Shown here: positions 1 through 7,915 of the stretch, piece by piece
Layout: every line of letters begins with the position of its first letter
Position numbering within the stretch: position 1 is the stretch's first letter
Assembly (NCBI GenBank): GCA_035550075.1
Contig: DASZQG010000016.1
Location: 1-37,907 of the forward strand
Source of the DNA: AWTP1-13 sp035550075
GTDB lineage: Bacteria > Pseudomonadota > Alphaproteobacteria > Rhizobiales > Hyphomicrobiaceae
Reading direction: 5' to 3'
Length of the DNA: 37,907 bases
Made by a program: the position numbers and the translations under genes
The notes under the pieces: generated by a model
Told to the model about the DNA's origin: nothing
The model's input: only the letters and a program-made list of their open reading frames with translations
The model's database searches: none

Positions 1-183
1 ATCGTAGATGTCAAGGACGCCACCGAGTGCGCAGGCCTGCGAGCTGGCAAGGCTTCCGACACGAACAGCGCGTCAAGATCACGGACGCCGACGCTGAAGC
101 GCATCAAGGCGCTGGCCGTGCCGCCGGCCTGGACAGACGTGTGGATTTTCAGGCGACAGGACGCGACGCACGGGGCCGAACCT
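1..183 (+). pseudogene. DNA topoisomerase IB remnant (multiply frameshifted)
   Basis: Short pieces typical of the N-terminal half of bacterial (poxvirus-like) topoisomerase IB occur in the correct order but in alternating frames. Frame 1 reads RAGK at 40-51. Frame 3 then reads GFRHEQRVKITDAD at 51-92. Frame 1 resumes with TLKRIKALAVPPAWTDVWI at 91-147, and frame 3 gives QATGRDARGR at 150-179. Intact family members have the PPAWTDVWI block followed a few residues later by QATGRDARGR. Here the linking residues are deleted and no single frame runs through. The catalytic C-terminal half is absent. From 184 to 267 nothing is recognisable; one frame runs to a TAA at 269-271. The gene begins outside the window, so an upstream N-terminus is possible. 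The family identification rests on these conserved blocks alone. Confidence 0.6.
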
Positions 184-267
184 CCGTCAGCGGCTGCGGG
201 TCTCGAACAGGCGGATCAAGAATGTCTACTTCCCCGAGACGGCGATCGGCTCGGCGCCCCTTCGCCA

Positions 268-1197
268 TTAAACGTCATGGCCCGTATTGGCGGCCGCCTT
301 CGGCTTGACGAACACGGCGATAACCTCGGGATGGCGCTCCTTGATGCGCTGTTCCAGGGCGCGCACGACCTGCTCGATTTTTCCGGCCGAAAGCTCATCC
401 GAGAAATCCAGATCGAGGGCGACGACGATCTGGTCCGGCGCCATATGCACGGTTACGAGATTGAACGCCTTCTCCACACCCAGTTGCTCCTGAGCAATCC
501 TCTGCAGCGATCTGCGCACGCTTTCGCGCGCCGGCTCGCCGATAAGCAACCCCTTCGCCTCGCGGGCGAGAAAGATCGCGGTCGCTGCGAGCGCCAGCCC
601 GATTCCGATCGACGCCGCGCCATCGAGCACAGGCGCGGCGAACTGCGCCGCCAGGAAGGTGCCCGCGAACGCGATGGCGATGCCGATCAGAGCGGCGGTA
701 TCCTCGAATAGGACGATGAAGGTGGCCGGATCGCGGCTGCGGGTTGCCGCCTCGACGTAACCGAAGTCGCCGCGCTCGCTTTCAAATTCGCGGAACGCCA
801 CCAGCCACGACCCGCCCTCGAACACCGCCGACAGGGCGAGGACGATGTAGTTCACGTGCGGATCCGTGATCTGGGCCGGATGCTGGATATGAGCAATGCC
901 CTCGTAGAAGGAAATGCCCGCGCCGAGGGAGAAGATGAGGAGCGCGACAATGAAGCTCCAGAAATACAGCTCGCGCCCATGGCCAAGCGGATGTTTCGCA
1001 TCGGGCGGCCGTGCTGCCCGATGAATGCCGTAAAGCAGGAGACCCTGATTGGAGGTGTCCACCAGCGAGTGAACGCCCTCGCTGAGCATGGCCGAGCTTC
1101 CGGTCCAGCCGGCGGCCCAGAATTTGGTGGCCGCCACGAGAAGATTGCCCGCCAGCGCCGCGTAAATGACCTTGTTTGAGGATTTTCCCGTTGCCAT
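268..1197 (-). CDS. Cation diffusion facilitator, ZnT9-like
   Basis: This is an inner-membrane cation/proton antiporter of the CDF family, expected to export zinc or a similar divalent metal from the cytoplasm. The protein (309 aa from ATG 1197) has hydrophobic segments from about residue 10 onward. It carries the motif SEGVHSLVDTSNQ in the second membrane helix, with His and Asp metal ligands. Near the middle it has VLFEDTAALIG, the Glu-Asp variant typical of the SLC30A9/ZnT9-like branch, where other CDF proteins have His-Asp. A cytoplasmic ferredoxin-like C-terminal domain follows the last helix. An in-frame ATG at 1227 would add ten residues. I prefer 1197 because the first membrane helix follows closely, as in relatives, although neither start has a clear ribosome binding site. 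No regulator lies beside it. Confidence 0.85.
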   Translation of the reverse strand: MATGKSSNKVIYAALAGNLLVAATKFWAAGWTGSSAMLSEGVHSLVDTSNQGLLLYGIHRAARPPDAKHPLGHGRELYFWSFIVALLIFSLGAGISFYEGIAHIQHPAQITDPHVNYIVLALSAVFEGGSWLVAFREFESERGDFGYVEAATRSRDPATFIVLFEDTAALIGIAIAFAGTFLAAQFAAPVLDGAASIGIGLALAATAIFLAREAKGLLIGEPARESVRRSLQRIAQEQLGVEKAFNLVTVHMAPDQIVVALDLDFSDELSAGKIEQVVRALEQRIKERHPEVIAVFVKPKAAANTGHDV

Positions 1198-1313
1198 CGT
1201 CCAGCGGCCGCTCGCGATCTCGCTCATGGGGTCGATGTGCGCACATAGAGGCGGCGCACTGCCGAGCCGGGCAGCCGTCGCCGCAGCGTGGCGCCGGCCG
1301 CCATCTGATGCAG

Positions 1314-2174
1314 CTAGAGGATCGGCTCGCCGCCGGTTACGGCAATGGTCGCCCCTGAAACATAGCTCGATAGTGGATCGGCCAGCATCACGTAGGCTGT
1401 CGCTAGCTCCGCAGGCTGGCCCGGGCGCTTCATCGGCGCGCTGCCTCCGAAATTCTTCACAAAATCCTCAGGCAGCGTGGATGGGATCAGCGGCGTCCAG
1501 ATCGGGCCGGGCGCAACCGCATTGACCCGGATACCTTTCTCGCCCAGGAGCTGCGCCAGTCCGGCGGTGAAGTTCTGGATCGCGCCTTTGGTGGTCGCGT
1601 ACGCGAGCAAGATTGGATTGGGCGCATCAGAATTGATGCTGGCGGTGTTGATGATGGCGCTGCCTGGTTTCATGTGCGGAACCGCCGCCTTGGTCAGGTA
1701 GAACATCGCATGGATGTTGACGCGGAACGTCAGCTCCCACTCCTCGTCGGTAATATCGCCGATATCCTTGAAGCTCGCCTGGTGCGCGGCATTGTTGACG
1801 AGAATATCGATGCCGCCGAGCTCACTCACCGCCTTGTCGATAATGCTTCGGCAATGAGCCGCACTCTGGATGTCGCCCGGAACCAGCACGGCCTTGCGCC
1901 CCGCTTTTTCCACCCACCGCCTGGTCTCCTGCGCGTCCTCGTCCTCTTCGAGATAGGCAACAAGTACATCTGCGCCCTCGCGCGCGTAGGCGATGGCAAC
2001 CGCGCGGCCGATGCCGCTGTCGCTGCCGGTGATGATAGCCCGCTTGCCCTTCAGGCGGCCGGAGCCCTTGTAGCTGTCCTCGCCGTGGTCGGGCACGGGC
2101 TTCATCTTGGCCGTGAGGCCGGGCATCGGTTGCTTCTGCGTTGGGAAAGGTGGCTGGGGCCGGTGCTCGGACAT
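1314..2174 (-). CDS. SDR family oxidoreductase (YghA/YhdF-like)
   Basis: This is an NAD(P)-dependent short-chain dehydrogenase of 286 residues, with the roughly 45-residue N-terminal extension typical of the YghA/YhdF group, rich in Pro and Gln. The Rossmann motif GSDSGIG, the NNAA motif, a catalytic Ser in NTASIN and the YATTK catalytic Tyr/Lys are all present. The end GATIAVTGGEPIL is the usual C-terminus of this group. The start at 2174 is preceded by AGGAG about eight bases upstream. The frame stays open upstream to 2465, but that part is Arg-rich and does not look coding. Relatives are often general stress or aldehyde/alcohol oxidoreductases. The substrate cannot be predicted. The gene is followed by the CDF gene in the same direction after 116 bases. 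Confidence 0.9.
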   Translation of the reverse strand: MSEHRPQPPFPTQKQPMPGLTAKMKPVPDHGEDSYKGSGRLKGKRAIITGSDSGIGRAVAIAYAREGADVLVAYLEEDEDAQETRRWVEKAGRKAVLVPGDIQSAAHCRSIIDKAVSELGGIDILVNNAAHQASFKDIGDITDEEWELTFRVNIHAMFYLTKAAVPHMKPGSAIINTASINSDAPNPILLAYATTKGAIQNFTAGLAQLLGEKGIRVNAVAPGPIWTPLIPSTLPEDFVKNFGGSAPMKRPGQPAELATAYVMLADPLSSYVSGATIAVTGGEPIL

Positions 2175-2214
2175 GGGGCTTGCTCCTGGGTCTGACGGTC
2201 TAACTGTCCCGAGG

Positions 2215-2365
2215 TCATCCCGGTTCCGGCCTTGCCTGACTGACCTGCCACGTCTCGCCGAGCGCTTGCGCTTCAATGCGGTGCGGAGCCGAAAGGATTT
2301 CGCCGCATCCACCGGAGACGCGTGCGACCAGCGTGAGATTTGCCTCGGCGGCAAGACGCACCGCA
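2215..2365 (-). other. Possible degraded coding remnant, unidentified
   Basis: The 598 bases between the SDR and the penicillin-binding protein hold no intact gene. On the minus strand an open stretch ending at 2215 reads NLTLVARVSGGCGEIL followed by RIEAQALGETW. Its composition is far more protein-like than any other frame here. It has no clear start or ribosome binding site and overlaps the quinoprotein scrap on the other strand at its 5' end, so it is at best a fragment. I do not recognise the family. Confidence 0.2.
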
Positions 2366-2372
2366 TTGTCGG

Positions 2373-2522
2373 CAGGACACGCTGCCGGCCGGCGGTCAGG
2401 CAACGCCCATGGCGTTCGAGGCGAAGGGGCGCGAGTTCATCGGCTTCATGGCCGGCGGCCATCACTTCATGGGAACCAAGCCGGGCGACTATGTCCTGGC
2501 CTACGCCCTGCCGCAGACGTAG
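2373..2522 (+). pseudogene. C-terminal remnant of a PQQ-dependent glucose dehydrogenase-like quinoprotein
   Basis: Frame 3 reads LPAGGQATPMAFEAKG, then FMAGGHHFMGTKPGDY, then VLAYALPQT and a TAG stop. This is the characteristic end of membrane-bound PQQ (quinoprotein) glucose/quinate dehydrogenases. There the last beta-propeller blade carries the PAGGQATPM motif, and the protein ends with GDY...AYALP. Only the last 45-50 codons survive. Upstream of about 2373 the expected blade motif (TGKTLW-like) is not in frame, and no propeller sequence is visible further left. The copy therefore cannot make an active enzyme. The next 250 bases (2523-2772) show nothing I can interpret before the penicillin-binding protein begins. 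Confidence 0.6.
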
Positions 2523-2772
2523 GGGGCGGATTGCGTGCCTTCACGCGTCGCGGAGAGCATGCGGCCCCGAGAGTGCCCCGGGTTCTTCAGAAATCTTGGT
2601 CCAATGGCATGCCCGGCGGTCGATTGCCAATGGGTACTCGGATGGTTCGATACGCCACGGCAAACTCCAGCCGCGCAAAGCCACGCCTGTACTGGGTTCC
2701 AAAAGAGCACCGGCAAGCAACCGTCGCGGCACCTCGCCGTTGTAAGAAGAGCTGGGTTCGATCCGTTGTGAC

Positions 2773-5097
2773 GTGTTCTGCAAGCAGATGCCCGAAACGC
2801 CAGACCGCGACCGTCCTGAGGATGGGGAGGCCAACAAAAACGGCCACCGGATCGGAACGGGTGCGGCCGGTCGCGCCCTGCTGCACGCTATACGCAGCGA
2901 TTTAGCCGAGCTGCCAGGACGGGCAAGGCGGCGACTTTTCTCCGGCCAAAGGCACCCATCGCGGCCGGGGCGCACACGCCGTGCCCTGGTGTCGCTTGCA
3001 AAGAGTGCGTTCGTCGCAGCGATACTGGCGACACTGGCGATTGGCGCGGTGCTCCTTTCGTCACTCCGCGATTTGCCGCTCGACACGTCCATTGCCGGGC
3101 ACCCTGAGCGTGAGATCCTTCTTCAGGCCGCGGACGGAAGCCCACTTGGGCGTGTCGGCCCGTTGAAAATTTCCAGCGCATCGCGCGCAGAGTTTCCCAA
3201 GCGCGTGGTGGACGCGGTGCTCAGCATCGAGGACCGGCGGTTTTATCATCACTGGGGCGTGGACCTCGTCGGGATTCTCAGGGCGGCGCGACGGAACTAT
3301 AGCGCGGGCACGATCATGGAGGGTGGAAGCACGATCACCCAGCAGCTGGTGAAACTGAAACTGCTCGGCGGGGAGCGCACCTTCAGCAGAAAGGTCCGCG
3401 AAGCGCTTGCCGCAATTTCACTGGAAATGCACCTGACCAAGGATGAAATCCTGACTGACTATCTCAACAGCGTGTACATGGGAGCCGGCGCGCAGGGCGT
3501 TCCCGCGGCGGCAAAATTGTACTTCGATAAACGCCTGCAGGACCTGACGCTGCCTGAAGCAGCCCTGCTCGCAGGGCTCATCAAGGCGCCCTCCCGATAC
3601 AATCCCCTGCGGAATCTATCGGCCGCGCGCGAACGGGCCGAGGTGGTCCTGGATGCAATGGTGGACAACGGCGCCATCGACCGGCGCACCGCGCAAGAAG
3701 CCAAGACCCATCCGGCGGTGCTTGCGCATCCCGCCTTGGAATCGGAGGGCACCACGTGGTTTTCCGACTGGGTATCGCAGGAGGCGCAGGAGGTCACGGG
3801 CTCGCTGACGGGCACGGTACACGTAGCGACCACTCTGGTGCCTGAGCTTCAAACGGTCGCGCAAAAGGCGGTCAACGACGCCCTGGCCCAGAACGCAAGG
3901 CTGCACGTATCCCAAGGTGCCTTGGTCGCCATGCGGCCTGATGGGGCGGTGGTGGCGATGGTCGGGGGGCGCGACTATCGCGAGAGCCAGTTCAACCGGG
4001 CGGTGCAGGCGCAGCGGCAGCCGGGCTCCGCTTTCAAGCTCTTCGTCTATCTGGCGGCGGTGCGCCAAGGCCTGGGTCCCGATGACACGATCAGCGCAGC
4101 CCCGATCGAGGTGGGCAATTGGAGTCCCGACAACTATGGAGCGCGACAATACGGCACGGTCACGTTGGCCGATGCGTTTGCGCAATCCATCAACACCGCG
4201 GCGGTGCGGCTTTCGCGCAAAGTCGGCATGGAGCAGGTGATCAAGGCGGCGCGAGACCTCGGCATCGAGTCTCCACTGCCCGACGTCCCGAGCCTGGCCT
4301 TGGGCACCGCCGATGTGAGCTTGATGGAAATGACGGCCGCCTATGCAGCCATCATCGCCGGCCACGCCCCGGTGCGGCCGTGGGGCATAACTTCGTTTGC
4401 CTCTGGCGAACGGCCGCGCCTCATGTCGATTGGCCCGCCGCTCGGACCGCAGCGCCCGCTAGGGGCTGCCCAGGACAAGATGATCGCGTTCCTCAAGCTT
4501 CCCATCGAACGCGGGACTGCGCGCAATGCTGCGCTCGACCAGCCTGCCGGGGGAAAGACGGGAACGGCGCAGAACTACCGCGATGCGTGGTTCATTGGTT
4601 TCACTGACAGCCTCGTCGTCGGTGTTTGGGTCGGTAACGACGACCGCACACCAATGGACCGCGTGACGGGAGGATCCATTCCCGCGTCCATTTGGAAAAC
4701 CTTCATGACGCAGGCGGCGCCGATCCTGGCTGCGAAAAACCAAGTGCCGGCCGAGTTGAGGCAACCGCAAGAGCAGAAAGAAACTCCGCGGCCCGAGCCA
4801 CCTAGCCCCAACGCCGCCGACAGAAACGACGGGAGCGAACAAGCCCAATGCGATTATCGAGCCTGCGGTGCAAAATATCAGTCCTTCGATCCCGCTGACT
4901 GCACCTATCAGCCCTATGACGGACGTTCGCGAAAGCGCTGCAAAATGTCAGAAGATGCGCTGCGTCAGGCGGCGGCTGCATCCGCGCCGGCAAGGTGCAA
5001 TGTCGATATTTGCGCAAGGACGTACAACTCGTTCCAGGCCAGCGACTGTACCTATCAACCGTTCGACGGCGGACCGCGGCGGATGTGTGAGCGTTAG
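2773..5097 (+). CDS. Class A penicillin-binding protein (PBP1A/1C-like) with two BA14K-like C-terminal repeats
   Basis: This is a bifunctional peptidoglycan glycosyltransferase/transpeptidase of about 774 aa, anchored by one membrane helix (about residues 75-97). The glycosyltransferase domain has the catalytic Glu in IEDRRFYHH (residue 153) and GGSTITQQLVK. The transpeptidase domain has SAFK (Ser419), SIN (472-474) and KTGT (from 595). After a Pro/Glu-rich linker come two repeats, about 693-723 and 742-772. Each has four cysteines with identical spacing and a TYQP(Y/F)DG core, resembling the BA14K family of alphaproteobacterial envelope proteins. The reading frame opens at 2746. I list GTG 2773, and ATG 2788 is equally possible because no good ribosome binding site decides. 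It stands alone between degraded sequence and the SRAP gene. Confidence 0.88.
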   Translation: MFCKQMPETPDRDRPEDGEANKNGHRIGTGAAGRALLHAIRSDLAELPGRARRRLFSGQRHPSRPGRTRRALVSLAKSAFVAAILATLAIGAVLLSSLRDLPLDTSIAGHPEREILLQAADGSPLGRVGPLKISSASRAEFPKRVVDAVLSIEDRRFYHHWGVDLVGILRAARRNYSAGTIMEGGSTITQQLVKLKLLGGERTFSRKVREALAAISLEMHLTKDEILTDYLNSVYMGAGAQGVPAAAKLYFDKRLQDLTLPEAALLAGLIKAPSRYNPLRNLSAARERAEVVLDAMVDNGAIDRRTAQEAKTHPAVLAHPALESEGTTWFSDWVSQEAQEVTGSLTGTVHVATTLVPELQTVAQKAVNDALAQNARLHVSQGALVAMRPDGAVVAMVGGRDYRESQFNRAVQAQRQPGSAFKLFVYLAAVRQGLGPDDTISAAPIEVGNWSPDNYGARQYGTVTLADAFAQSINTAAVRLSRKVGMEQVIKAARDLGIESPLPDVPSLALGTADVSLMEMTAAYAAIIAGHAPVRPWGITSFASGERPRLMSIGPPLGPQRPLGAAQDKMIAFLKLPIERGTARNAALDQPAGGKTGTAQNYRDAWFIGFTDSLVVGVWVGNDDRTPMDRVTGGSIPASIWKTFMTQAAPILAAKNQVPAELRQPQEQKETPRPEPPSPNAADRNDGSEQAQCDYRACGAKYQSFDPADCTYQPYDGRSRKRCKMSEDALRQAAAASAPARCNVDICARTYNSFQASDCTYQPFDGGPRRMCER

Positions 5098-5124
5098 ACC
5101 GGCGCATTTCTGGAAGACGCGCGG

Positions 5125-5274
5125 ATGTCGAGGCGCGTAGCCGCTCAAAACGAGCAGACGACAGATGCGCTTGCAGGTGGCTTCGATCTCACGGCCAATT
5201 GCCCCGTCTTCGTGAAGTCGCTGACCGACGACGACTCCGAGGGCATCGCCCAGGCGTCCTTATTGGGAACTTGA
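5125..5274 (+). CDS. Doubtful small ORF (49 aa) in a 376-base gap
   Basis: The stretch 5098-5473 between the penicillin-binding protein and the SRAP gene has no recognisable gene. The only protein-like frame starts at ATG 5125 and ends at TGA 5272-5274. It includes GGFDLTANCPVFVKSL and an Asp run, and its composition is balanced. There is no ribosome binding site before the ATG, and the family is unknown to me. It may be a remnant of a larger gene rather than a functional small protein. No terminator or repeat was seen in the rest of the gap. Confidence 0.2.
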   Translation: MSRRVAAQNEQTTDALAGGFDLTANCPVFVKSLTDDDSEGIAQASLLGT

Positions 5275-5473
5275 GCCTCGTGGGAATGACGATCTTCTTG
5301 CGCGGCTAGAATACCGCGAAGCGCGCAACCGGCAGGACCGGCTCCGTTGTGGGCCAGGACGCAAAGCCGCCTGCTCGCGGTGGCGCGGTGAGAGGCGCCG
5401 CCCGCACACCGACCGCGTGTGGCATCAGGCCAAACACCGACGTATCGGTCAATGCAGCGCCGCGTCGAGCACG

Positions 5474-6157
5474 CTATGCGTTCAGCGGCTCAAGGATCGC
5501 CGCGTCATCGTTTTCCGGCTTGTTCACGCGCGGTGAGATCGGCCACATCGCCATCAGCTCGGAGGGGAACGGCACCAGCAGATCGCGCGGGTCGGGCTCG
5601 ATGTTGGCAAGCCAGCGCTCATAGGCATCCGGCGGCACGATCACCGGCATGCGGTCGTGGATCTGGGCCATCAGATCGTTTGCAGGGCACGTGATCACGC
5701 AGAACGTGCGCAGCCAGTCATCGGTGCGGGGCACATGCCAATTCTCCCATATCGCCGCCAGGGCGAATGGCTTGCCTGATTTCAAGCCGACGGCAAACGG
5801 CTGCTTCGCCTTCTCGCCGACGATGGCTTTCCACTCGAAGAAATTGTCGATGGGAAGCAGGCAGCGCCGCCGCGCGTAGCCGTCGCGGAAACTCGGCAGC
5901 GAGCCAACCGTCTCGCACTTCGCATTGATGGGCTTGCGCCCGCCGTTTGCCTCCTGCACCCAGTGCGGAATGAGGCCCCACCGGAGCTGGTCCAGCGTGC
6001 GCTCGCCGGTCTTTGGATTCTGACGGATGACCCAATGGTCCTGTCCGGGCGCGCCGTTGTAGCGCGGCGGTGCCTGCAACGGCTCGACAAGGGAAACCGT
6101 CGTCAGCCCAAGGCCGAGCTTGCTAAGGTCACTCTTTTGAGTGATGCGGCCGCACAT
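5474..6157 (-). CDS. yedK: SOS response-associated peptidase (YedK/HMCES family)
   Basis: This is a 227-residue SRAP-domain protein. In this family Cys2, exposed after removal of Met1, forms a stable thiazolidine cross-link with abasic sites in single-stranded DNA and so shields them. The sequence begins MCGRI, so Cys2 is in place. Other conserved elements are PRYNGAPGQ (Asn that positions the abasic sugar), RWGLIPHW, INAKCET, the catalytic-region Glu in FFEW, and the His in IHDRMPVI. The length matches the family (about 220-230). The ATG at 6157 codes the obligatory MCGR start, which fixes the N-terminus. The product is cytoplasmic. No LexA box was recognised upstream. Neighbours point to no shared operon. 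Confidence 0.95.
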   Translation of the reverse strand: MCGRITQKSDLSKLGLGLTTVSLVEPLQAPPRYNGAPGQDHWVIRQNPKTGERTLDQLRWGLIPHWVQEANGGRKPINAKCETVGSLPSFRDGYARRRCLLPIDNFFEWKAIVGEKAKQPFAVGLKSGKPFALAAIWENWHVPRTDDWLRTFCVITCPANDLMAQIHDRMPVIVPPDAYERWLANIEPDPRDLLVPFPSELMAMWPISPRVNKPENDDAAILEPLNA

Positions 6158-6303
6158 GGCACCAATGTAGGGTCAGCCGAGGTTGGACGGAACCGGTATT
6201 TACCCGATTCCCGCCGCCACGGTGGAGCGCAGGTGCGGCGGCAGCGGTGACGGCCGACACGCAAGCGCCTGTCGCCGAGCAAAAGTTTCTTGAGGCGCGT
6301 AAC

Positions 6304-6966
6304 CTACGCGCCACGCGGCGCCGGCGCCCACCATCGGGCAAGCATCATGGCGACCATCGCCCCTGCGAACTGGGCGATGATGAAGGGCAGCACGTCCTGC
6401 GGCCGAATCCCAGCGAAGGTGTCCGAAAGTGCCCTGGCGATGGTCACGGCGGGATTGGCGAAGGACGTCGACGCGGTGAACCAGTAAGCCGCCGTTATGT
6501 ACAACCCGACCGAGGCCGCGACGGCCGCAGGATTGACGCGCAGCGTCAGCAGGATCGTCAGCACGAGCCCGAAGGCGGCCACGCCCTCCGACAGCCACTG
6601 TGCAGGCCCCGCGCGCACCTTGGTCGCGAGCTGGAGGAGGGGCTCATCGAACATGCCGTGCGCAACCAGCACGCCGGCGATGCCGCCACCGACCTGCGCC
6701 GCCATGTAGGCGACCAGCTCGCCCAGACCCAATTCCCCTCTCAGCGCGAACACGGCGCTCACGGCCGGATTGAAATGCGCGCCCGAGATCGGGCCGAACA
6801 TCGTGATCAGCACCGCCAGAATGGCACCGGTCGCGATGGTATTGCCGAGCAAAGCCAGAGCGACGTTTCCGCCGGCCAGACGCTCGGCCATGATGCCGGA
6901 GCCGACCACGGTCGCCAGCAACAGGCCTGTGCCGACGGCCTCTGCAGCAATCCTTTGCGCCTTCAT
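6304..6966 (-). CDS. aqpS: Aquaglyceroporin-like MIP channel of the ars operon
   Basis: This is a 220-residue MIP/aquaporin-family channel with six hydrophobic segments. It has both half-helix motifs, HFNPAVS in loop B and FANPAVTIAR in loop E, the latter with the selectivity-filter Arg. In Sinorhizobium and relatives, AqpS encoded in ars operons is known to let arsenite leave the cell down its gradient after ArsC has made it. Here the start ATG overlaps the arsC stop by 4 nt (ATGA), so the two are translationally coupled. No ArsB or ACR3 pump is in this operon, which makes the channel the probable arsenite exit. It is the last gene of the operon. The symbol rests on context, since aquaporins of other substrate range look similar. 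Confidence 0.88.
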   Translation of the reverse strand: MKAQRIAAEAVGTGLLLATVVGSGIMAERLAGGNVALALLGNTIATGAILAVLITMFGPISGAHFNPAVSAVFALRGELGLGELVAYMAAQVGGGIAGVLVAHGMFDEPLLQLATKVRAGPAQWLSEGVAAFGLVLTILLTLRVNPAAVAASVGLYITAAYWFTASTSFANPAVTIARALSDTFAGIRPQDVLPFIIAQFAGAMVAMMLARWWAPAPRGA

Positions 6967-7484
6967 GCGACCTTCGGGTTGGGCGAGGTGCTGCCCTCGC
7001 TACGGCCGATGTCCTGCAGGCGCTGCGCCAGCGCCAGCCGGTTCAGCGATTCGACCGGCAGGTTCAGGAGCAGGGAGACGCGGTTCCTGAGGTAGCGGAA
7101 CGCCGTGACAAAGGCCCGCTCCTTTTCAAGGTCGCTTCCATCGACAGCGGCCGGGTCTTCTATGCCCCAATGCGCGGTGATCGGCTGGCCGGGCCACAGC
7201 GGACAGGCCTCGCCGGCTGCGTTGTCGCAAACCGTGAGGACGAAATCCATCCGCGGCGCGTCCGGACCGGCAAACACCTCCCAGCTCTTGGAGGCCAGCC
7301 CATCGACAGGATAGCCGTAGGTCTCAAGGACCTTGAGGGCGAACGGATTGACCGCGCCTTTCGGCGTGCTGCCCGCAGAGTAGGCGCGAAAGCGCGGCAC
7401 GCCGTCCTTGCGCAGAATGGATTCCGCCATGATCGAGCGGGCCGAATTGCCCGTGCACAGGAACAGGACGTTGAACGTGTTCAT
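6963..7484 (-). CDS. arsC: Arsenate reductase, low-molecular-weight phosphatase type
   Basis: This cytoplasmic enzyme reduces arsenate to arsenite. The 173-residue protein has the P-loop CTGNSARS with nucleophile Cys10 and Arg16, and further Cys residues at 86 and 94 (VCDNAAGEACP) that fit the intramolecular disulfide relay of thioredoxin- or mycothiol-linked arsenate reductases. The overall fold is that of low-molecular-weight protein tyrosine phosphatases (ArsC of the B. subtilis/S. aureus type), with a C-terminal extension of about 35 residues. The start at 7484 overlaps the arsI stop by 4 nt, and the gene overlaps aqpS by 4 nt at the other end. The frame is open a few codons upstream, but MNTFNVLFLC is the natural N-terminus. 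Confidence 0.93.
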   Translation of the reverse strand: MNTFNVLFLCTGNSARSIMAESILRKDGVPRFRAYSAGSTPKGAVNPFALKVLETYGYPVDGLASKSWEVFAGPDAPRMDFVLTVCDNAAGEACPLWPGQPITAHWGIEDPAAVDGSDLEKERAFVTAFRYLRNRVSLLLNLPVESLNRLALAQRLQDIGRSEGSTSPNPKVA

Positions 7485-7915
7485 GCGCGGGCGCCTTCGC
7501 AACACGCGGCTTGCGCCAGTCGCACGTCCTGAGGCCGCGAATTGCCGTAGTCGGTGGACTCGCCCGTGGTGAGGAACGTCTCCCAGGAGATGCCGGCCGG
7601 ATCATCGATCCATGATTTCTCGGACTTCGCGTAGCAGCAGGTGGTCTTGCCTTCCTCCAGGACGGGCGCGCCCGCCTTGTTCAGCCGGCCGTACACATCC
7701 GCCAGTTCCCTTTCGTCCTCAACCTGGATGCCGAGATGGTTCAACCCGGTTCTGGCGCCGCGCTGGGAGATCGCGAAGTTGACGCGCGGGTCCTCCAGCA
7801 TCCATTTGGCGTAGTCGGGCTTCACCACGCTCGGCTCGGCTGCAAACAGCGTCGAGTAGAAACCAACGGCCCTGGTCAAGTCATCGACGGCGACGTGGAT
7901 ATGGATTCGCTTCAT
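7481..7915 (-). CDS. arsI: ArsI/CadI-family VOC dioxygenase (organoarsenical C-As lyase)
   Basis: This is a 144-residue vicinal-oxygen-chelate protein. ArsI is an Fe(II)-dependent dioxygenase that cleaves the C-As bond of trivalent organoarsenicals such as methylarsenite. CadI proteins of the same fold are metal-induced proteins of unclear activity. Visible features are His5/His7 in RIHIHVAV, His60 in GLNHLGI and Glu112 in ISWETF as probable metal ligands. The vicinal pair Cys93-Cys94 in TTCCYAKSEKSW is the arsenic-binding signature. A second pair, Cys138-Cys139, lies near the end. The gene overlaps arsR and arsC by 4 nt at either side, so it is translated with them. The ars context favours ArsI over CadI, but the sequence alone does not settle it. 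Confidence 0.85.
   Translation of the reverse strand: MKRIHIHVAVDDLTRAVGFYSTLFAAEPSVVKPDYAKWMLEDPRVNFAISQRGARTGLNHLGIQVEDERELADVYGRLNKAGAPVLEEGKTTCCYAKSEKSWIDDPAGISWETFLTTGESTDYGNSRPQDVRLAQAACCEGARA

Noticed and set aside
2750..2775. GGGTTCGATCC resembling a tRNA T-arm
   Set aside because: No acceptor, D or anticodon arm can be built around it, so it is chance similarity.
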